From: Crocinitomicaceae bacterium
GTDB lineage: Bacteria > Bacteroidota > Bacteroidia > Flavobacteriales_D > Crocinitomicaceae
DNA length: 64,000 bases
Assembly (NCBI GenBank): GCA_021740745.1
Contig: JAIOZF010000001.1
Coordinates: 1 to 64,000, forward strand
Reading direction: 5' to 3'
Shown one piece after another: positions 34,771 to 45,654 of the stretch. Positions within the stretch are counted from its first letter, which is position 1. Each line of letters starts with the position of its first letter. The translations under genes were made by a program, and so were the position numbers. The notes beneath the pieces were generated by a model, which made no database searches, had not been told where the DNA came from, and worked only from the letters and a program-made list of their open reading frames with translations.

Positions 34771-36150
34771 ATGGGAATATTATCAAAACTAAAACTTGTT
34801 GTTTTTTTTTTCATACCATATAATTTCCATTCACAAACTTTCATTAATTCAGACCTTGAAAATAATTCAAATGCAATTTCATTGGCTCCTTCTGGTTGGC
34901 AAATGATACCATACACCGATCCATACTGTCAAGCAAGCTCATCAAGTCAGGCAACAGTTGATATTTACAATTTCAATGGCCCCTACTCTATGAGTGGTGG
35001 ATTCGGAACACCTTATTCTGGGAATACATTTGTTGGAGGTGGACATAGTTATTCAGCTGCAGATGGCTGGTTGTGGCATGAAGGTATTATGCAAACAGTT
35101 ACGGGTTTTATTCCTGATAGTATGTATCAAATTGGGTTATATCAATGTGTGGTACTTCAATCAACGTTATTAGATCCATCTGGATCTTGGGCAGTTTTGG
35201 TAGATGATATACTAATCGGAATTACCGTACCAACCGTTTCAACAATTGGATATTTAGACTCAAATCTAGAATGGGAAAAAAGAGAATTCGTGTTTCAGGC
35301 AACATCAACATCACATACGCTGAAATTTTTCCCTATGGATGATGATTTATCAATTGAAGTTTTCTCTGAAGGTCAAGCAGGTGGAATTCGGATGGGGATT
35401 GATAGCATCTATCTCAAAAAATACAATTGTTCCAAAATCTTCGATCTAGGTCCTGATCTTGTTTTTTGTGAAGGAGGAGTCGCAATGCTAGATGCTTTCC
35501 AAGTAAATTCGTCAGTTGAATGGAGCACTGGTGCCATAACAAATAGCATTTTTGTAGATTCAAGCGGATATTATTCTGTCGCTGTTACAGCATACGATTG
35601 TCCTATTACTGATTCGCTTACCTTTTTTGATACTTTGCTTGTTACAGTGGTTCCTTACCCTGAAATCAATTTAGGAGACAATGTCCAATTTGTTTGCTCA
35701 AACGAAACAGTTTTATTGGACGCTTATTCAGAAAATTCGACCTACTTATGGCAAGATGGCTCAACTGAATCTACCTTTCTTGTTAGTGATTCTGGAATGT
35801 ATTATGTGACTGTAAATAGACAAGGATGTATAACCACGGATTATGTAAAAATTGAATTAAAACCCTGTGAATCAAGACTTGAAATGCCGAATGTTTTTAC
35901 CCCAAATGGAGACGGTGATAATGATGTTTTCAAGCCAATAATCTCAGAGAGAATAGCAAGTCTCTACACCATTATTTTAAATCGGTGGGGCGATATTGTT
36001 TTTCAGACAAATGAGTTGTTAGTTGGATGGGATGGAAAATTAGTTGATGGTACTGAAATATCTGCGGGTGTTTATTTTTGGAAAGTGGTTTATATGGATG
36101 AATTGGGAGGTCAATTTGAACAATATGGGAATGTTTCTTTAATGAGATGA
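34771..36150 (+). CDS. Secreted protein with gliding-type (T9SS type B) C-terminal domain, copy 1
   Basis: 459 aa. Signal peptide, then a beta-sandwich domain (about residues 22-215: GWQMIPYTDPYCQ, GGGHSYSAADGWLWHEGIMQ, GSWAVLVDDILIG) that resembles carbohydrate-binding-like modules. Two Ig-like repeats follow (DLGPDLVFCEGGVAMLDA, NLGDNVQFVCSNETVLLDA). The C-terminal sorting domain begins MPNVFTPNGDGDNDVFKPI and ends QYGNVSLMR, the hallmark of proteins sent to the surface by the type IX system and attached or released there. A second copy lies at 45655-47046; the two share an almost identical C-terminal half. It follows the Rhs-1/lipoprotein pair by 11 bases and is probably in its transcript. 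Confidence 0.88.
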   Translation: MGILSKLKLVVFFFIPYNFHSQTFINSDLENNSNAISLAPSGWQMIPYTDPYCQASSSSQATVDIYNFNGPYSMSGGFGTPYSGNTFVGGGHSYSAADGWLWHEGIMQTVTGFIPDSMYQIGLYQCVVLQSTLLDPSGSWAVLVDDILIGITVPTVSTIGYLDSNLEWEKREFVFQATSTSHTLKFFPMDDDLSIEVFSEGQAGGIRMGIDSIYLKKYNCSKIFDLGPDLVFCEGGVAMLDAFQVNSSVEWSTGAITNSIFVDSSGYYSVAVTAYDCPITDSLTFFDTLLVTVVPYPEINLGDNVQFVCSNETVLLDAYSENSTYLWQDGSTESTFLVSDSGMYYVTVNRQGCITTDYVKIELKPCESRLEMPNVFTPNGDGDNDVFKPIISERIASLYTIILNRWGDIVFQTNELLVGWDGKLVDGTEISAGVYFWKVVYMDELGGQFEQYGNVSLMR

Positions 36151-36257
36151 AACAATCAAATCCAAGTCAAATTAAAAACAATTGCTTGTAGATTTTAAAG
36201 CGTTCGAAACAATTTACAATTGTCATTAATTAGTTCGAATTGTCAAAAATATTTTTA

Positions 36258-36265
36258 TAGTTTTG
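36258..36265 (+). promoter_or_regulatory. -7 box candidate of the second Rhs gene (TAGTTTTG)
   Basis: TAnnTTTG match 50 bases before the ATG at 36316. A TTG at 36240-36242 is closer (15 bases) than the usual spacing, so the call is weak, but it fits the choice of the start at 36316. Confidence 0.35.
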
Positions 36266-36315
36266 TTCGAAATAAAATACTAGAAGAATGCGTTTCTAGT
36301 AATTCAAAACACTAT

Positions 36316-39300
36316 ATGAAAATACACCTAATCATTTTGTGTGCCTTTTTGGCATTTCAGTCAACTGGTCAAAATAATGCGCCAAGTAAAACATTTACCG
36401 AGAAACTTGATGGAATATCGACAAGTGCAAAGGAGCTAACAAAGAACGCTTCTACAGATAACTCTTCTGTTGGACAGTCTGGAATTATGTCGACGAGTGT
36501 TCCCTTAGTAACTGTTAGTTCTAGAACAATGTCGTTTCCAATTGAATTACAATATGGATCTGGAATAAAGGTTGATCAAAATAGCGGTCCTGTAGGTTTA
36601 GGTTGGGCCATGCCAATTGGCAGTATCACGAGAGATTATGGAGCGTTTCAACCAGATTATTCCTCAACCTTACATGAAGGTGATATGTTAGATGTAAGCT
36701 CAAGTACGGTGCCTCAAAATGGGTGGTTAAACACCAGTGGAATTGGTATCAATCCAGATTACAATTCAACATTTCTAGGGTATGATATTTTGCCTGCCTC
36801 TCAACAACCAATACCTTTAAGTGATTATTATCATATTAGTGTTCCTGGTCTTGGCTCGAATTCATTTTGGAATGGAGGTTCTATTGGTGGTTCACACAAT
36901 TGGAAATTAACTGAGTATGAAAATTGGCGAATTCAACACAATGTCAAAACATACAGTATCGATCAGGAATATTCGAGGATTAATGAATTGAATCGATTGG
37001 ATAATTCAAGTGGTGTTTTTGATAATTCAGGCAGTTTTGCTGCAGCGATTGGAATGTTGCCTTATGTAATCAATGGATGGGCGTCAGCATATGATGCTTC
37101 AGAAGTTAAAAAAGTTACTTATGAAGATTTTAAAGAGTTCATCATTACGGATCCTAATGGCACACAATATGTGTTTGGAAGAGCTCTTCGCGGTCAAAAG
37201 TTTGTGTTCAATGATAATCCATATTGGTCAACAGGTACTAATTTGATTGGAAGCTCCAACGCAGCGAATGGTAGTTTTTGGAAGATTGATTACATAGCGG
37301 AATGGCTATTAACAGAAATCCGTACTGTAGATTATGTGGATGTAAATAATAATGGGATAGCTGATGATGGAGATGCGGGTGATTGGATTCGATTTGAGTA
37401 TACAAATCCTACACAAAGCATTCATACGGTTCCTAAAGAATCAAGTTCTGATTTTCTTTCAACAGTTCCAGCACATAGAGAATGGAGCTCTTATTCACAA
37501 ACGGATCAAGCTTCCTCATTGATGAGAGAGAGAGCATATTTGACAAAGATTATTACCCCAACTCAGCTTGTAGATTTTACTATCTCTCAACGTTTTGATG
37601 TTGAGCACGATTACTATAGTAAACCTGCTAATAAAAAAGGAACCGAATTCTATTATGAAGATAAAAAGGTGGGTATTGCAAATGGTTCAACGAGTGATTT
37701 TGATATTGAATATCCTGTTGAAACTATGAAATATGATTCAATTAAAGTTTATTCAAAATTGATTGACAAGAATCTTTACCCAACTGAAAATCTAATGATT
37801 CAGGCTGTAGCATTAAATTACGCTCAAAAAGGAAGCGCGCAAGAACTTGCAGTATCTGAATATCTTATTAGAAACAATGATAATAATCCAAAACTTAAAT
37901 CTGACGGATCTGTTTTGGGCGCGCCTTCAGGAACAGATTTTGAAATAGAAAATTACAAAAATAATACTGATAAACGAGGGAAAACTACATTATTATCAGT
38001 TGATTATTTTGGCGATATAATTCAAGATAATGAAAAGACTTCTTATCGTTTTGAATATGGTTATAATCCAAGTTTTAATGAAATACACAAACGGGAAATA
38101 GTAAGGAAATGGTCCTCACCATCAGTAAGGCAATCTGGAGATTATTATCCAAATATAAAAGCTAGTGGTAACATTAGTTATACGGAATTGGTTATGGACC
38201 AAACTGGTTCAAATTATACGTCAATAAATCATACATCGCTGGTAGCTCATGAATTCTTGATTGATTTCCCCTATGAGGAAAAATATTACAAAGTAGATTT
38301 TGGAGGAAATAATAACAACCTTAATTATTTTGTAGAGCAAGGGGCAATTTTACCATTAAGTTATCCAGTAATAAGTGAAGCAAGAACACATCCATTATCA
38401 CCAGTTAAAGATGTTTTCGGTTTTTTATTTTCAACTAATTATTCTAAAGCTGCAGAAGCATGGAGTTTGACTAAAATAATATATCCGACAGGGGGGGAGG
38501 TTTCGTTCATGTATGAAAAAGGTTCGTTTGAAATGCAAACAGACCAAGCAAATTGGTCTTTTGATCAAACTGAAATACCGATAATCAAACAATACAATGA
38601 ACTAGCCAAACAACGTTCGTATGTTCAAAATGCAGTTAATGAGTATGCTGTTGAACATTCTTCACCTGGTGTTGGAGTAAATAATGCTCAAAAGACATTA
38701 ACAGCTACTTTTGAGGTGCCCTTGCCTTCTAACTACGGTATCCGTCTAGAATCCAAAGTAATAAATGATAAAATTAATCCTTCTGTTACAGTTCGTTACG
38801 AATATAATTCTGGTCATTTTACAGGTTTGCCGTCTGAATATGTTCAATCAACTGTTGGTGCTTTTAATCAGTTTATTCTCCGCGAAAAACACCGACATTC
38901 ATGGGAACTAGGTCATTATGGTCCAAATCTATCATTATGGACAACAGACTATGAAACAAAAATGAAGTTTGCCGCGATCTCTGGATTATCACTTGACGAA
39001 TATGCAACTACTCACTTTTACGAAAAAATTGATCAAATATATTCGGACAATTCATTTGTTAGAACGCATTATGGACCAATTGAATCATTATTAAATGTAG
39101 AATATGATAATTTCAATCTTTTTTGTTACAGATTACCTAGATCAGAAGCTGGATATGATGGTGGATTTATTTTGGCTAGAACCAATTTAAATTTAAAACC
39201 AATTAACTCATTAATTGTAGAACATTTTGAAACTGGAAATAACATTCCATATAAATCAATATCGTACACCTATACCCGTGAAAAACTGTTAGGATACGAG

Positions 39301-42300
39301 TTTAAGGTTGATTATACTGGAGGTTTACCAGATCCTAACGACCCAAATGACCATTATAATCAAGTTGAAATGTGGGATAACACATTCGAAGTTTGGGCTC
39401 CAATATCAAATTTATATACTGGAAACTCAATTAATTCTGGCAATGTTCAATATTGGGTAATTTATCCAAACTCAAGCGCATATGGTTTCGGTTATTTAGC
39501 AGAATGTGTTGTTCCAAGTTCATTTTATTTACCTTATCAAGGTGTATCGACATATTCATATGAAAGATGGGCATCTTTTAAAACAACACTCAAAAGCACA
39601 CAGTCAGATTATAAGGGAATGGTGAATTCTTCGAAATATTTCTACCATCCTACTCTTTTTACTCTAATTAAAAAAGAAGATAACTTCCCTTCCCTAAACA
39701 AGAAACATATAACTACATATGAGTACGCGCATGAAACATATTCATCGTTGACAACAAAATTCCAAGATTTAAATTTAATGAATGTTCCCACAAGAACTAC
39801 TTCATATTTAAATTCAATTGACCTAAGCAATGTACTTAGTGCTCAAATGTCGACTTATGATGTTTCTTCATATGACGTTCCTAAATCCAAAAACAATTTT
39901 GTCTTTGAAACATCTATAAACCAAAATACTGGGACATTTACACTTGTACATTTCGATATTAACTCAACGATGAATCCAAATTGGCGAATTGATCAAAATG
40001 TTAACTTAGAATATAATAATAATTCGAATCTTATTTTATCAAAAACAAACAGATTGTATAACAAAACTGTTTTTGGAAATAACCTTAATCTTACAAAAGC
40101 AACATTTGCTTATCCTGAAAATAAATTTGACGCCACTTATTCAGGTTTTGAAGATTTTCATGATTTAAATTCTATAGCTGATTGGAATACACTAGAGTAT
40201 AAAAACGAAACATGGTTCGCAGATGGAATTGTATCTGAACCTGAGATTAAACTGAGTATTTCTAACGACGATATCTGTGGGAATAGTTCTTTTTGGTTAT
40301 TTTCTCCAGGTACTGATTTTTATCATGTGGTTTCAATAGATGATGTTACAAACGTTTCTGTTGGAAGTGATATTGAATTCATATTTAACGCGAATGGAGT
40401 TACATCTGTTTTTTCGACTAAAATCAATTCAATAGTTGAAAAACAGGTCGCAATTAATGATTTTGGAGCAACATCATACACATTGGACTACGTACTATGT
40501 TTTTCAAATGAAATTGATTTTCCATTTACCAATCCACTGAATTCAGGTAACGAAGACCCTTTGCTATCTAGTAATTCGCACACCATTTCTTGTGAAATTG
40601 GGTCTGTAAATTACTCCCTCTCTAAATCATACTCACGAACAGGAGAATACAGTTATAAATTACCAACGAAGCGCATTGATAATGAATCATTCAATCAAAC
40701 ACCAATAAGACCAGTAAAAATTTATACAACAGCCGAAGAGGGATGTTTGTTAGAGGTTCCTGATGATGCTACCGCAAAAAGTTTGATCGTTCCAGAACAT
40801 TGCAAATGGAAATACGAAGCAAGTGTATGGTTGAAATATGACACAGATTTGCCAGGACTAAAGCCAACTAATAATGTTGTGCCTAAAACACTTGATCCTG
40901 CTGGTGATGCCCGCTACATTAGAGGAACTATTAGTGAAACTGATAATGGCTCACAAGTCAAAATAATATGTGATGTTTACAATAGCACAAGATCAATTTT
41001 GATAGACCAAAAAATCTATTACGTTGAAGATTTAAATGCAGAGTGGAAACAATTCACTGTAGATGTTTCAATGCTTAAGCAAGGGGAAAAATGGTTAGAT
41101 GTATATGTAGTCAATGAACGTTCACAACTTGGTCAACCTATTAGCAGTTATAAATCAGTTTTTGTTGATGACATTGCGATTTACCCTCAAGGAGCGAAGT
41201 ATAGTTATATGACTGCAAATAAATTCGGAGCTACCACCTTTGCGGTTGATAATAATGATGTATATGTAGAATCCATTTTTGATTCGAAAGCTCGACCAAT
41301 AGCTGCAATAAATCAATATGGAAACAAAACAAAGGTTTTCGAATATTTCGAACACCCAAATTGGACAAACCAACAGAATTATATTACCGAACGTAATTGG
41401 GTTGATGATGGATTGTATAACCAATCACGATATTACATTGATGGATTTGGTAAAACAAAACAAGTGATGACCGCAGACCAAACAAGGGGAGCAAGAATTG
41501 TAAGTGAGACAAATATCTTCAACAATAAAGGTCAAGTGATTCGAGCCTACAAGCCATATGTTTTAAAAGGTTCAAATTTTACGGCGAAATTCGATAATAA
41601 TTATGCTTCAAAAACCCTAGAGTTTTATGGTTCAAATTATGCTTATGTAGAAGCCACATATGAACAAAAACCAGATGAATACTTGGTTTCTTTAACTTCT
41701 CCTAGACTTAATTCCGAAAGTTTAATTTCAAAAACTCAAAGTGAATATTTAAGTTATACTTCTATCACCAATACATTTACCAATCAAGTCTATGGGGTGG
41801 GTTCATTAATGGTGCATCAAATGATAGATGAAGCTGGTAGTATCGTAAGAACGTACATAGATGCTATGTCTAGAGTTATCATGGAGGAACATCAGATTGG
41901 ACAAAATCATATTCAAAATGCAGATGGTTCAATTAGCCCAGTAGTTTCGCCTAATGTTTTTGCACAAACATGGTTTAACTATGATGACGCTGGTAGATTA
42001 ATTAATGTTTACGATCCAGAGGGTAAAATAACAGCATATACTTATAATAGTTTAGGTGTGTTAATTAAATCTCAATCACCTGATAAAGGTACTGCAGAAT
42101 TGAGATATGATAAATACGGACAGGTTCGTTTTATAAAGAATGAAAAGGATATTATTGCTACTGATAATAGTATTTACAATACTGATCAGTTTAAGTATTC
42201 GAAATACGATGTTTGGGGCAGAGTCGTGGAAAGTGGAATGATAATGGCTGCAGCAAATAATGCAGGTTTAGATCCATCAAATCTTCCATTCCCTTCTGGT

Positions 42301-45225
42301 GATTTTTTCAATAATAGTCAAAAAATTAACGATCAAGATTTCCCATTATCTACTACAAAATTGGTTCAGGTACATGCTCAATTTAATTATGATGGATCAA
42401 GAGAGCAGTTCAATAGCAATCATTTACTAAAGGAGGGTAGCCTTTCTGGTCATAATTTGAGTACAGGGTATATCTACACGCCTGCTAGTGTCGATAAAAA
42501 AGAATATCAATACATGGCAGATGGTCAGTTAGCTAAGGTAGAATATTATTATCAGGGATTAACTGGTGTGCATAGTATTGAACCCATCTATAACAATATG
42601 AGATTGCCTGTTGGTAAATCTTATACAAATTCATCTCAGTCTAATTACAATTTCACGTGGAAATCAGAATTGGACAATTTTGGGCGAGTTAAAGTGAATA
42701 GCACAGCACATAATGGTATAAGTACACAAACTGGTAAATACTATTACGATCTTTTTGGAAATCTTTTAATGCAGGGATTAGGTTCAACAGGTAACACAGT
42801 GAATCCACATATCGATTATGTTGTTTATAAGCGAAATATTCGAAATCAAGTGGTAAATGAAATGTCCAAGAAATTACGAATTGGTCTTTCATATGATATG
42901 GTCGGAAACATTACTAATCAGTATTGGAGTAATGAACATTTCGACCCAACAACTGGAGCCACAGTAAATGTTAACCAATATCAATACTATTATGATAAAA
43001 TGAACCGTTTGGTTGGAGCAGATTACAAGACAGGTAGTTATGCACAGAACCCATTCTCCTATTTCAATAATATCTCTGCTAATATGCCGAATGACTTCAT
43101 TTGTGGGGTAGATGAACGTGAATTTAAACAAATTTTGGATCCTATCTTTAATGAACTCAGAGACAATATAAAAAATCGGATAAATGTTGATTTATCAAAC
43201 AGTTCAATAAATGCACTTAATTCATTACAAGAACAGTATTTTGCAAATAATGTTTCATATCCAACAATGACAGATGACGAAAGGGTAGTGTTTTTGAAAA
43301 ATTATATTGTTAGTGCTTTTAAATTGGGTACAGATCCCAAGCATTACGAACAATACATGGCTGAGAAAAATAAAGACCAAACACATTTAAATATACTGCG
43401 ATCTGGGGTAACTGATGTTTCTAAATTAAAATACATCAAATTACTGCTTCAGTTTATTTCAGTTACTGAATACATGGAATGCGAACCAAATGCTTCTGCA
43501 ACAGTTTATGCATATTTGCCAAATTTCCAAACACCAACAACTACAACAAATGTTACTAAGTATGATGCTGCTTATTGGTACTCAAAAAATGGAAATTTAA
43601 ATCTATTGAATAGAAATGATCAAACAGGTGTGAAAACACAACAAAACTATGCATACTCCAATCCTTCGAATAATCAATTAACAGGGGTTACATGGACCAA
43701 TATCAATACCTCAGTTTCTTTTAATCATTTATATCAATATGATCAAACAGGGAATTTATTGAATGATCCAAGAAACGGCGTTACATCAATTGATTATATA
43801 AGTTATAATGATTTACCACAAGGAATAACAAATGGAAGTGGATTGAAAACTTATCGATATGACAATAGTGGTCAGCGTATAGTAAAAACAAATAGCGCGA
43901 GCGATATTGAATTTTATATTGGCGATGTAATAGTTGCTTCAAGTGGTGAAGTAAAAAGTTATCAAACCAATGAAGGTTTTGCAGTACCTGCAAGTGCTGG
44001 TGGAAATACAATAGAATATTTCTATAACTTGAAAGATTGGTTAGGTACCAATCGAATTGTGCTCGATGCAACAGGAGCGATACAAAATGCGTCTGACCAC
44101 TACCCTTATGGACTTAGTATGCCAGGTCGCCATATGTCATCTGAAACAGAAGGAGATCGCTATCAATTTACTGGTCATGAATTTGATGGTGAAACGAATT
44201 ATGAATACCATGGAGCACGTTATTACAATCGAGAGCTTGGAAGGTATATGAGTGTTGACCCCTTGGCAAGTCAATTTGCTGGGTGGAGTTCGTATAATTA
44301 TACCATGAGTAATCCTATCATGTTAGTTGATCCAAACGGCTTATCACCCACTGATCCTAGTGCAAGCGATAATATTCCAATATACGATCAAAATATAAGT
44401 GAAGTAAATGCAGAAACAAAGGGATTATCTCAAAGGCAAGTTGATCGAAATCAGAAAAGAATGTTGCTTGGAAGAGGTAAATACAGAGGCAGTGAATTCG
44501 ATGAGCGCAGAGTTTCAGCAGGTTCTTACGAAATGGGGCGCAATTTAATGGAGAAAGGAAAGCTAAGTACAAGACAATATGCAAGTTTGTATAATGAACA
44601 TGGATGGGCACAGCATGATTTTAACACAGCAAAATTCAGTCGAAACTCTATGAATAATTCACTTGCAGAGGCTCAAAACAGGAAAATTGGTAACTTAGAT
44701 GAGGCCGCATACATGGTCGCAGGAGCAGCAGCTATTTTTGCAGCACCACTATTAATAGAAGGAGCTATTTTTGCAGCACCGCACATAGCAAATGGTGCGG
44801 GAACTTTAGGTCGATTAACAATTGAAGGTGGTAAAATGTATCATAATACATTTGGTATAAATGGCGGGTATTTAAATGCTGCGGGTAATTTTACAAGTCA
44901 AACAATTTCAAATGGTGGTCAACTTTCAAAAACAAATGTATTGGGAGTTGCTTTTTCTGGGTTTATCCGTACTGGGTTTATCGGTTCTGGAAATAACATA
45001 ATATCAAATGGAGCATTGGGTGGATTGGCTTCTGGTGGTTTAGTTTCAATCAACGTAGATGGGACATCTCAAACATTTTTCGACAATCCTAACCACGGTG
45101 GACTAACAACCATAAATGGAATTTTATTAGGTCCTACCTTAAGCCCTTTCGGGCCTATGGTGGAACATATCGGTACAGGTATATATCAAGGGTTTTTAAA
45201 TCAAACAAGTGAGAAGCTAAAATAG
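36316..45225 (+). CDS. Giant secreted Rhs-repeat protein with variable C-terminal tail (Rhs-2)
   Basis: About 2969 aa from the ATG at 36316, which begins a proper signal peptide (MKIHLIILCAFLAFQSTGQ); the frame is open to 36220 but that extension is not signal-like. N-terminal shell region: FPIELQYGSGIKVDQNSGPV, GLGWAMPIGSITRDYG. Central YD-repeats are clear (YDDAGRLINVYDPEGKITAY, YNSLGVLIKSQSPDKGTAEL). The Rhs core (LKDWLGTNRIVLDATGAIQN, YEYHGARYYNRELGRYMSVD, YNYTMSNPIMLVDPNG) lies at about 2565-2675. The tail of about 290 aa has a charged part (RQVDRNQKRMLLGRGKYRG) and a hydrophobic part (YMVAGAAAIFAAPLLIEGAI), then glycine-rich sequence; no toxin family recognised. Not closely similar to Rhs-1 outside the core. 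The next gene starts at the base after its stop. Confidence 0.9.
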   Translation: MKIHLIILCAFLAFQSTGQNNAPSKTFTEKLDGISTSAKELTKNASTDNSSVGQSGIMSTSVPLVTVSSRTMSFPIELQYGSGIKVDQNSGPVGLGWAMPIGSITRDYGAFQPDYSSTLHEGDMLDVSSSTVPQNGWLNTSGIGINPDYNSTFLGYDILPASQQPIPLSDYYHISVPGLGSNSFWNGGSIGGSHNWKLTEYENWRIQHNVKTYSIDQEYSRINELNRLDNSSGVFDNSGSFAAAIGMLPYVINGWASAYDASEVKKVTYEDFKEFIITDPNGTQYVFGRALRGQKFVFNDNPYWSTGTNLIGSSNAANGSFWKIDYIAEWLLTEIRTVDYVDVNNNGIADDGDAGDWIRFEYTNPTQSIHTVPKESSSDFLSTVPAHREWSSYSQTDQASSLMRERAYLTKIITPTQLVDFTISQRFDVEHDYYSKPANKKGTEFYYEDKKVGIANGSTSDFDIEYPVETMKYDSIKVYSKLIDKNLYPTENLMIQAVALNYAQKGSAQELAVSEYLIRNNDNNPKLKSDGSVLGAPSGTDFEIENYKNNTDKRGKTTLLSVDYFGDIIQDNEKTSYRFEYGYNPSFNEIHKREIVRKWSSPSVRQSGDYYPNIKASGNISYTELVMDQTGSNYTSINHTSLVAHEFLIDFPYEEKYYKVDFGGNNNNLNYFVEQGAILPLSYPVISEARTHPLSPVKDVFGFLFSTNYSKAAEAWSLTKIIYPTGGEVSFMYEKGSFEMQTDQANWSFDQTEIPIIKQYNELAKQRSYVQNAVNEYAVEHSSPGVGVNNAQKTLTATFEVPLPSNYGIRLESKVINDKINPSVTVRYEYNSGHFTGLPSEYVQSTVGAFNQFILREKHRHSWELGHYGPNLSLWTTDYETKMKFAAISGLSLDEYATTHFYEKIDQIYSDNSFVRTHYGPIESLLNVEYDNFNLFCYRLPRSEAGYDGGFILARTNLNLKPINSLIVEHFETGNNIPYKSISYTYTREKLLGYEFKVDYTGGLPDPNDPNDHYNQVEMWDNTFEVWAPISNLYTGNSINSGNVQYWVIYPNSSAYGFGYLAECVVPSSFYLPYQGVSTYSYERWASFKTTLKSTQSDYKGMVNSSKYFYHPTLFTLIKKEDNFPSLNKKHITTYEYAHETYSSLTTKFQDLNLMNVPTRTTSYLNSIDLSNVLSAQMSTYDVSSYDVPKSKNNFVFETSINQNTGTFTLVHFDINSTMNPNWRIDQNVNLEYNNNSNLILSKTNRLYNKTVFGNNLNLTKATFAYPENKFDATYSGFEDFHDLNSIADWNTLEYKNETWFADGIVSEPEIKLSISNDDICGNSSFWLFSPGTDFYHVVSIDDVTNVSVGSDIEFIFNANGVTSVFSTKINSIVEKQVAINDFGATSYTLDYVLCFSNEIDFPFTNPLNSGNEDPLLSSNSHTISCEIGSVNYSLSKSYSRTGEYSYKLPTKRIDNESFNQTPIRPVKIYTTAEEGCLLEVPDDATAKSLIVPEHCKWKYEASVWLKYDTDLPGLKPTNNVVPKTLDPAGDARYIRGTISETDNGSQVKIICDVYNSTRSILIDQKIYYVEDLNAEWKQFTVDVSMLKQGEKWLDVYVVNERSQLGQPISSYKSVFVDDIAIYPQGAKYSYMTANKFGATTFAVDNNDVYVESIFDSKARPIAAINQYGNKTKVFEYFEHPNWTNQQNYITERNWVDDGLYNQSRYYIDGFGKTKQVMTADQTRGARIVSETNIFNNKGQVIRAYKPYVLKGSNFTAKFDNNYASKTLEFYGSNYAYVEATYEQKPDEYLVSLTSPRLNSESLISKTQSEYLSYTSITNTFTNQVYGVGSLMVHQMIDEAGSIVRTYIDAMSRVIMEEHQIGQNHIQNADGSISPVVSPNVFAQTWFNYDDAGRLINVYDPEGKITAYTYNSLGVLIKSQSPDKGTAELRYDKYGQVRFIKNEKDIIATDNSIYNTDQFKYSKYDVWGRVVESGMIMAAANNAGLDPSNLPFPSGDFFNNSQKINDQDFPLSTTKLVQVHAQFNYDGSREQFNSNHLLKEGSLSGHNLSTGYIYTPASVDKKEYQYMADGQLAKVEYYYQGLTGVHSIEPIYNNMRLPVGKSYTNSSQSNYNFTWKSELDNFGRVKVNSTAHNGISTQTGKYYYDLFGNLLMQGLGSTGNTVNPHIDYVVYKRNIRNQVVNEMSKKLRIGLSYDMVGNITNQYWSNEHFDPTTGATVNVNQYQYYYDKMNRLVGADYKTGSYAQNPFSYFNNISANMPNDFICGVDEREFKQILDPIFNELRDNIKNRINVDLSNSSINALNSLQEQYFANNVSYPTMTDDERVVFLKNYIVSAFKLGTDPKHYEQYMAEKNKDQTHLNILRSGVTDVSKLKYIKLLLQFISVTEYMECEPNASATVYAYLPNFQTPTTTTNVTKYDAAYWYSKNGNLNLLNRNDQTGVKTQQNYAYSNPSNNQLTGVTWTNINTSVSFNHLYQYDQTGNLLNDPRNGVTSIDYISYNDLPQGITNGSGLKTYRYDNSGQRIVKTNSASDIEFYIGDVIVASSGEVKSYQTNEGFAVPASAGGNTIEYFYNLKDWLGTNRIVLDATGAIQNASDHYPYGLSMPGRHMSSETEGDRYQFTGHEFDGETNYEYHGARYYNRELGRYMSVDPLASQFAGWSSYNYTMSNPIMLVDPNGLSPTDPSASDNIPIYDQNISEVNAETKGLSQRQVDRNQKRMLLGRGKYRGSEFDERRVSAGSYEMGRNLMEKGKLSTRQYASLYNEHGWAQHDFNTAKFSRNSMNNSLAEAQNRKIGNLDEAAYMVAGAAAIFAAPLLIEGAIFAAPHIANGAGTLGRLTIEGGKMYHNTFGINGGYLNAAGNFTSQTISNGGQLSKTNVLGVAFSGFIRTGFIGSGNNIISNGALGGLASGGLVSINVDGTSQTFFDNPNHGGLTTINGILLGPTLSPFGPMVEHIGTGIYQGFLNQTSEKLK

Positions 45226-45546
45226 ATGGAGAAATTAGAAAAAAGACAGTTATATCTATTATTGTTGTTTTTAGTTTTAACTATATCTTGCATACATTTA
45301 TACAGGTATTTAATGCTAAGAAATACAAAAGAAACATTTGCTGTTTTCGTTGAGTACAACATTGGTGGAGGAGTTACTCAAAAATACTTCAGCTTTAAAA
45401 CTGAAAATGGAGAAGAATATAAATCTTCTGTTGTTTATACAGAAAAACTGAATATTGGAGATACTGTATGGATTGAATATTCTCTTTCAAATCCAAAGGT
45501 AATAAGGGTTATAGATAAAGATTTTAGAGCTAATTTGAAAAATTAA
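45226..45546 (+). CDS. Small membrane protein, candidate immunity partner of Rhs-2
   Basis: 106 aa: one N-terminal membrane helix (YLLLLFLVLTISCIHLY, about residues 10-26) and an outward-facing beta domain (VEYNIGGGVTQKYFSFKTEN, IGDTVWIEYSLSNPKVIRVI). It begins on the base following the Rhs-2 stop, a classic position for an immunity gene. Similar single-helix proteins with the 'GD-x-V-x-I-x-Y' pattern are common in Bacteroidota, without known role. Immunity is inferred from position only. Confidence 0.65.
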   Translation: MEKLEKRQLYLLLLFLVLTISCIHLYRYLMLRNTKETFAVFVEYNIGGGVTQKYFSFKTENGEEYKSSVVYTEKLNIGDTVWIEYSLSNPKVIRVIDKDFRANLKN

Positions 45547-45606
45547 TGCTCATTTTAATAAAAGATCTTTTGGATATTAAAAACTTTTGGGAATGCGAGC
45601 AAAACA

Positions 45607-45638
45607 TTGGGTCTCCACACAAATAATCCTTATTTTAG
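45607..45638 (+). promoter_or_regulatory. Promoter candidate of the gene at 45655
   Basis: TTG (45607-45609), 21 bases, TATTTTAG (45631-45638), close to the Bacteroidota layout with A in place of the second-last T. It ends 16 bases before the ATG, so the second T9SS protein may be transcribed separately from Rhs-2. Confidence 0.4.
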
Positions 45639-45654
45639 TCATTGATTAAATTTA

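Noticed and set aside
36220-36315. Longer N-terminus of Rhs-2
   Set aside because: The extension would bury the signal peptide that begins at ATG 36316.
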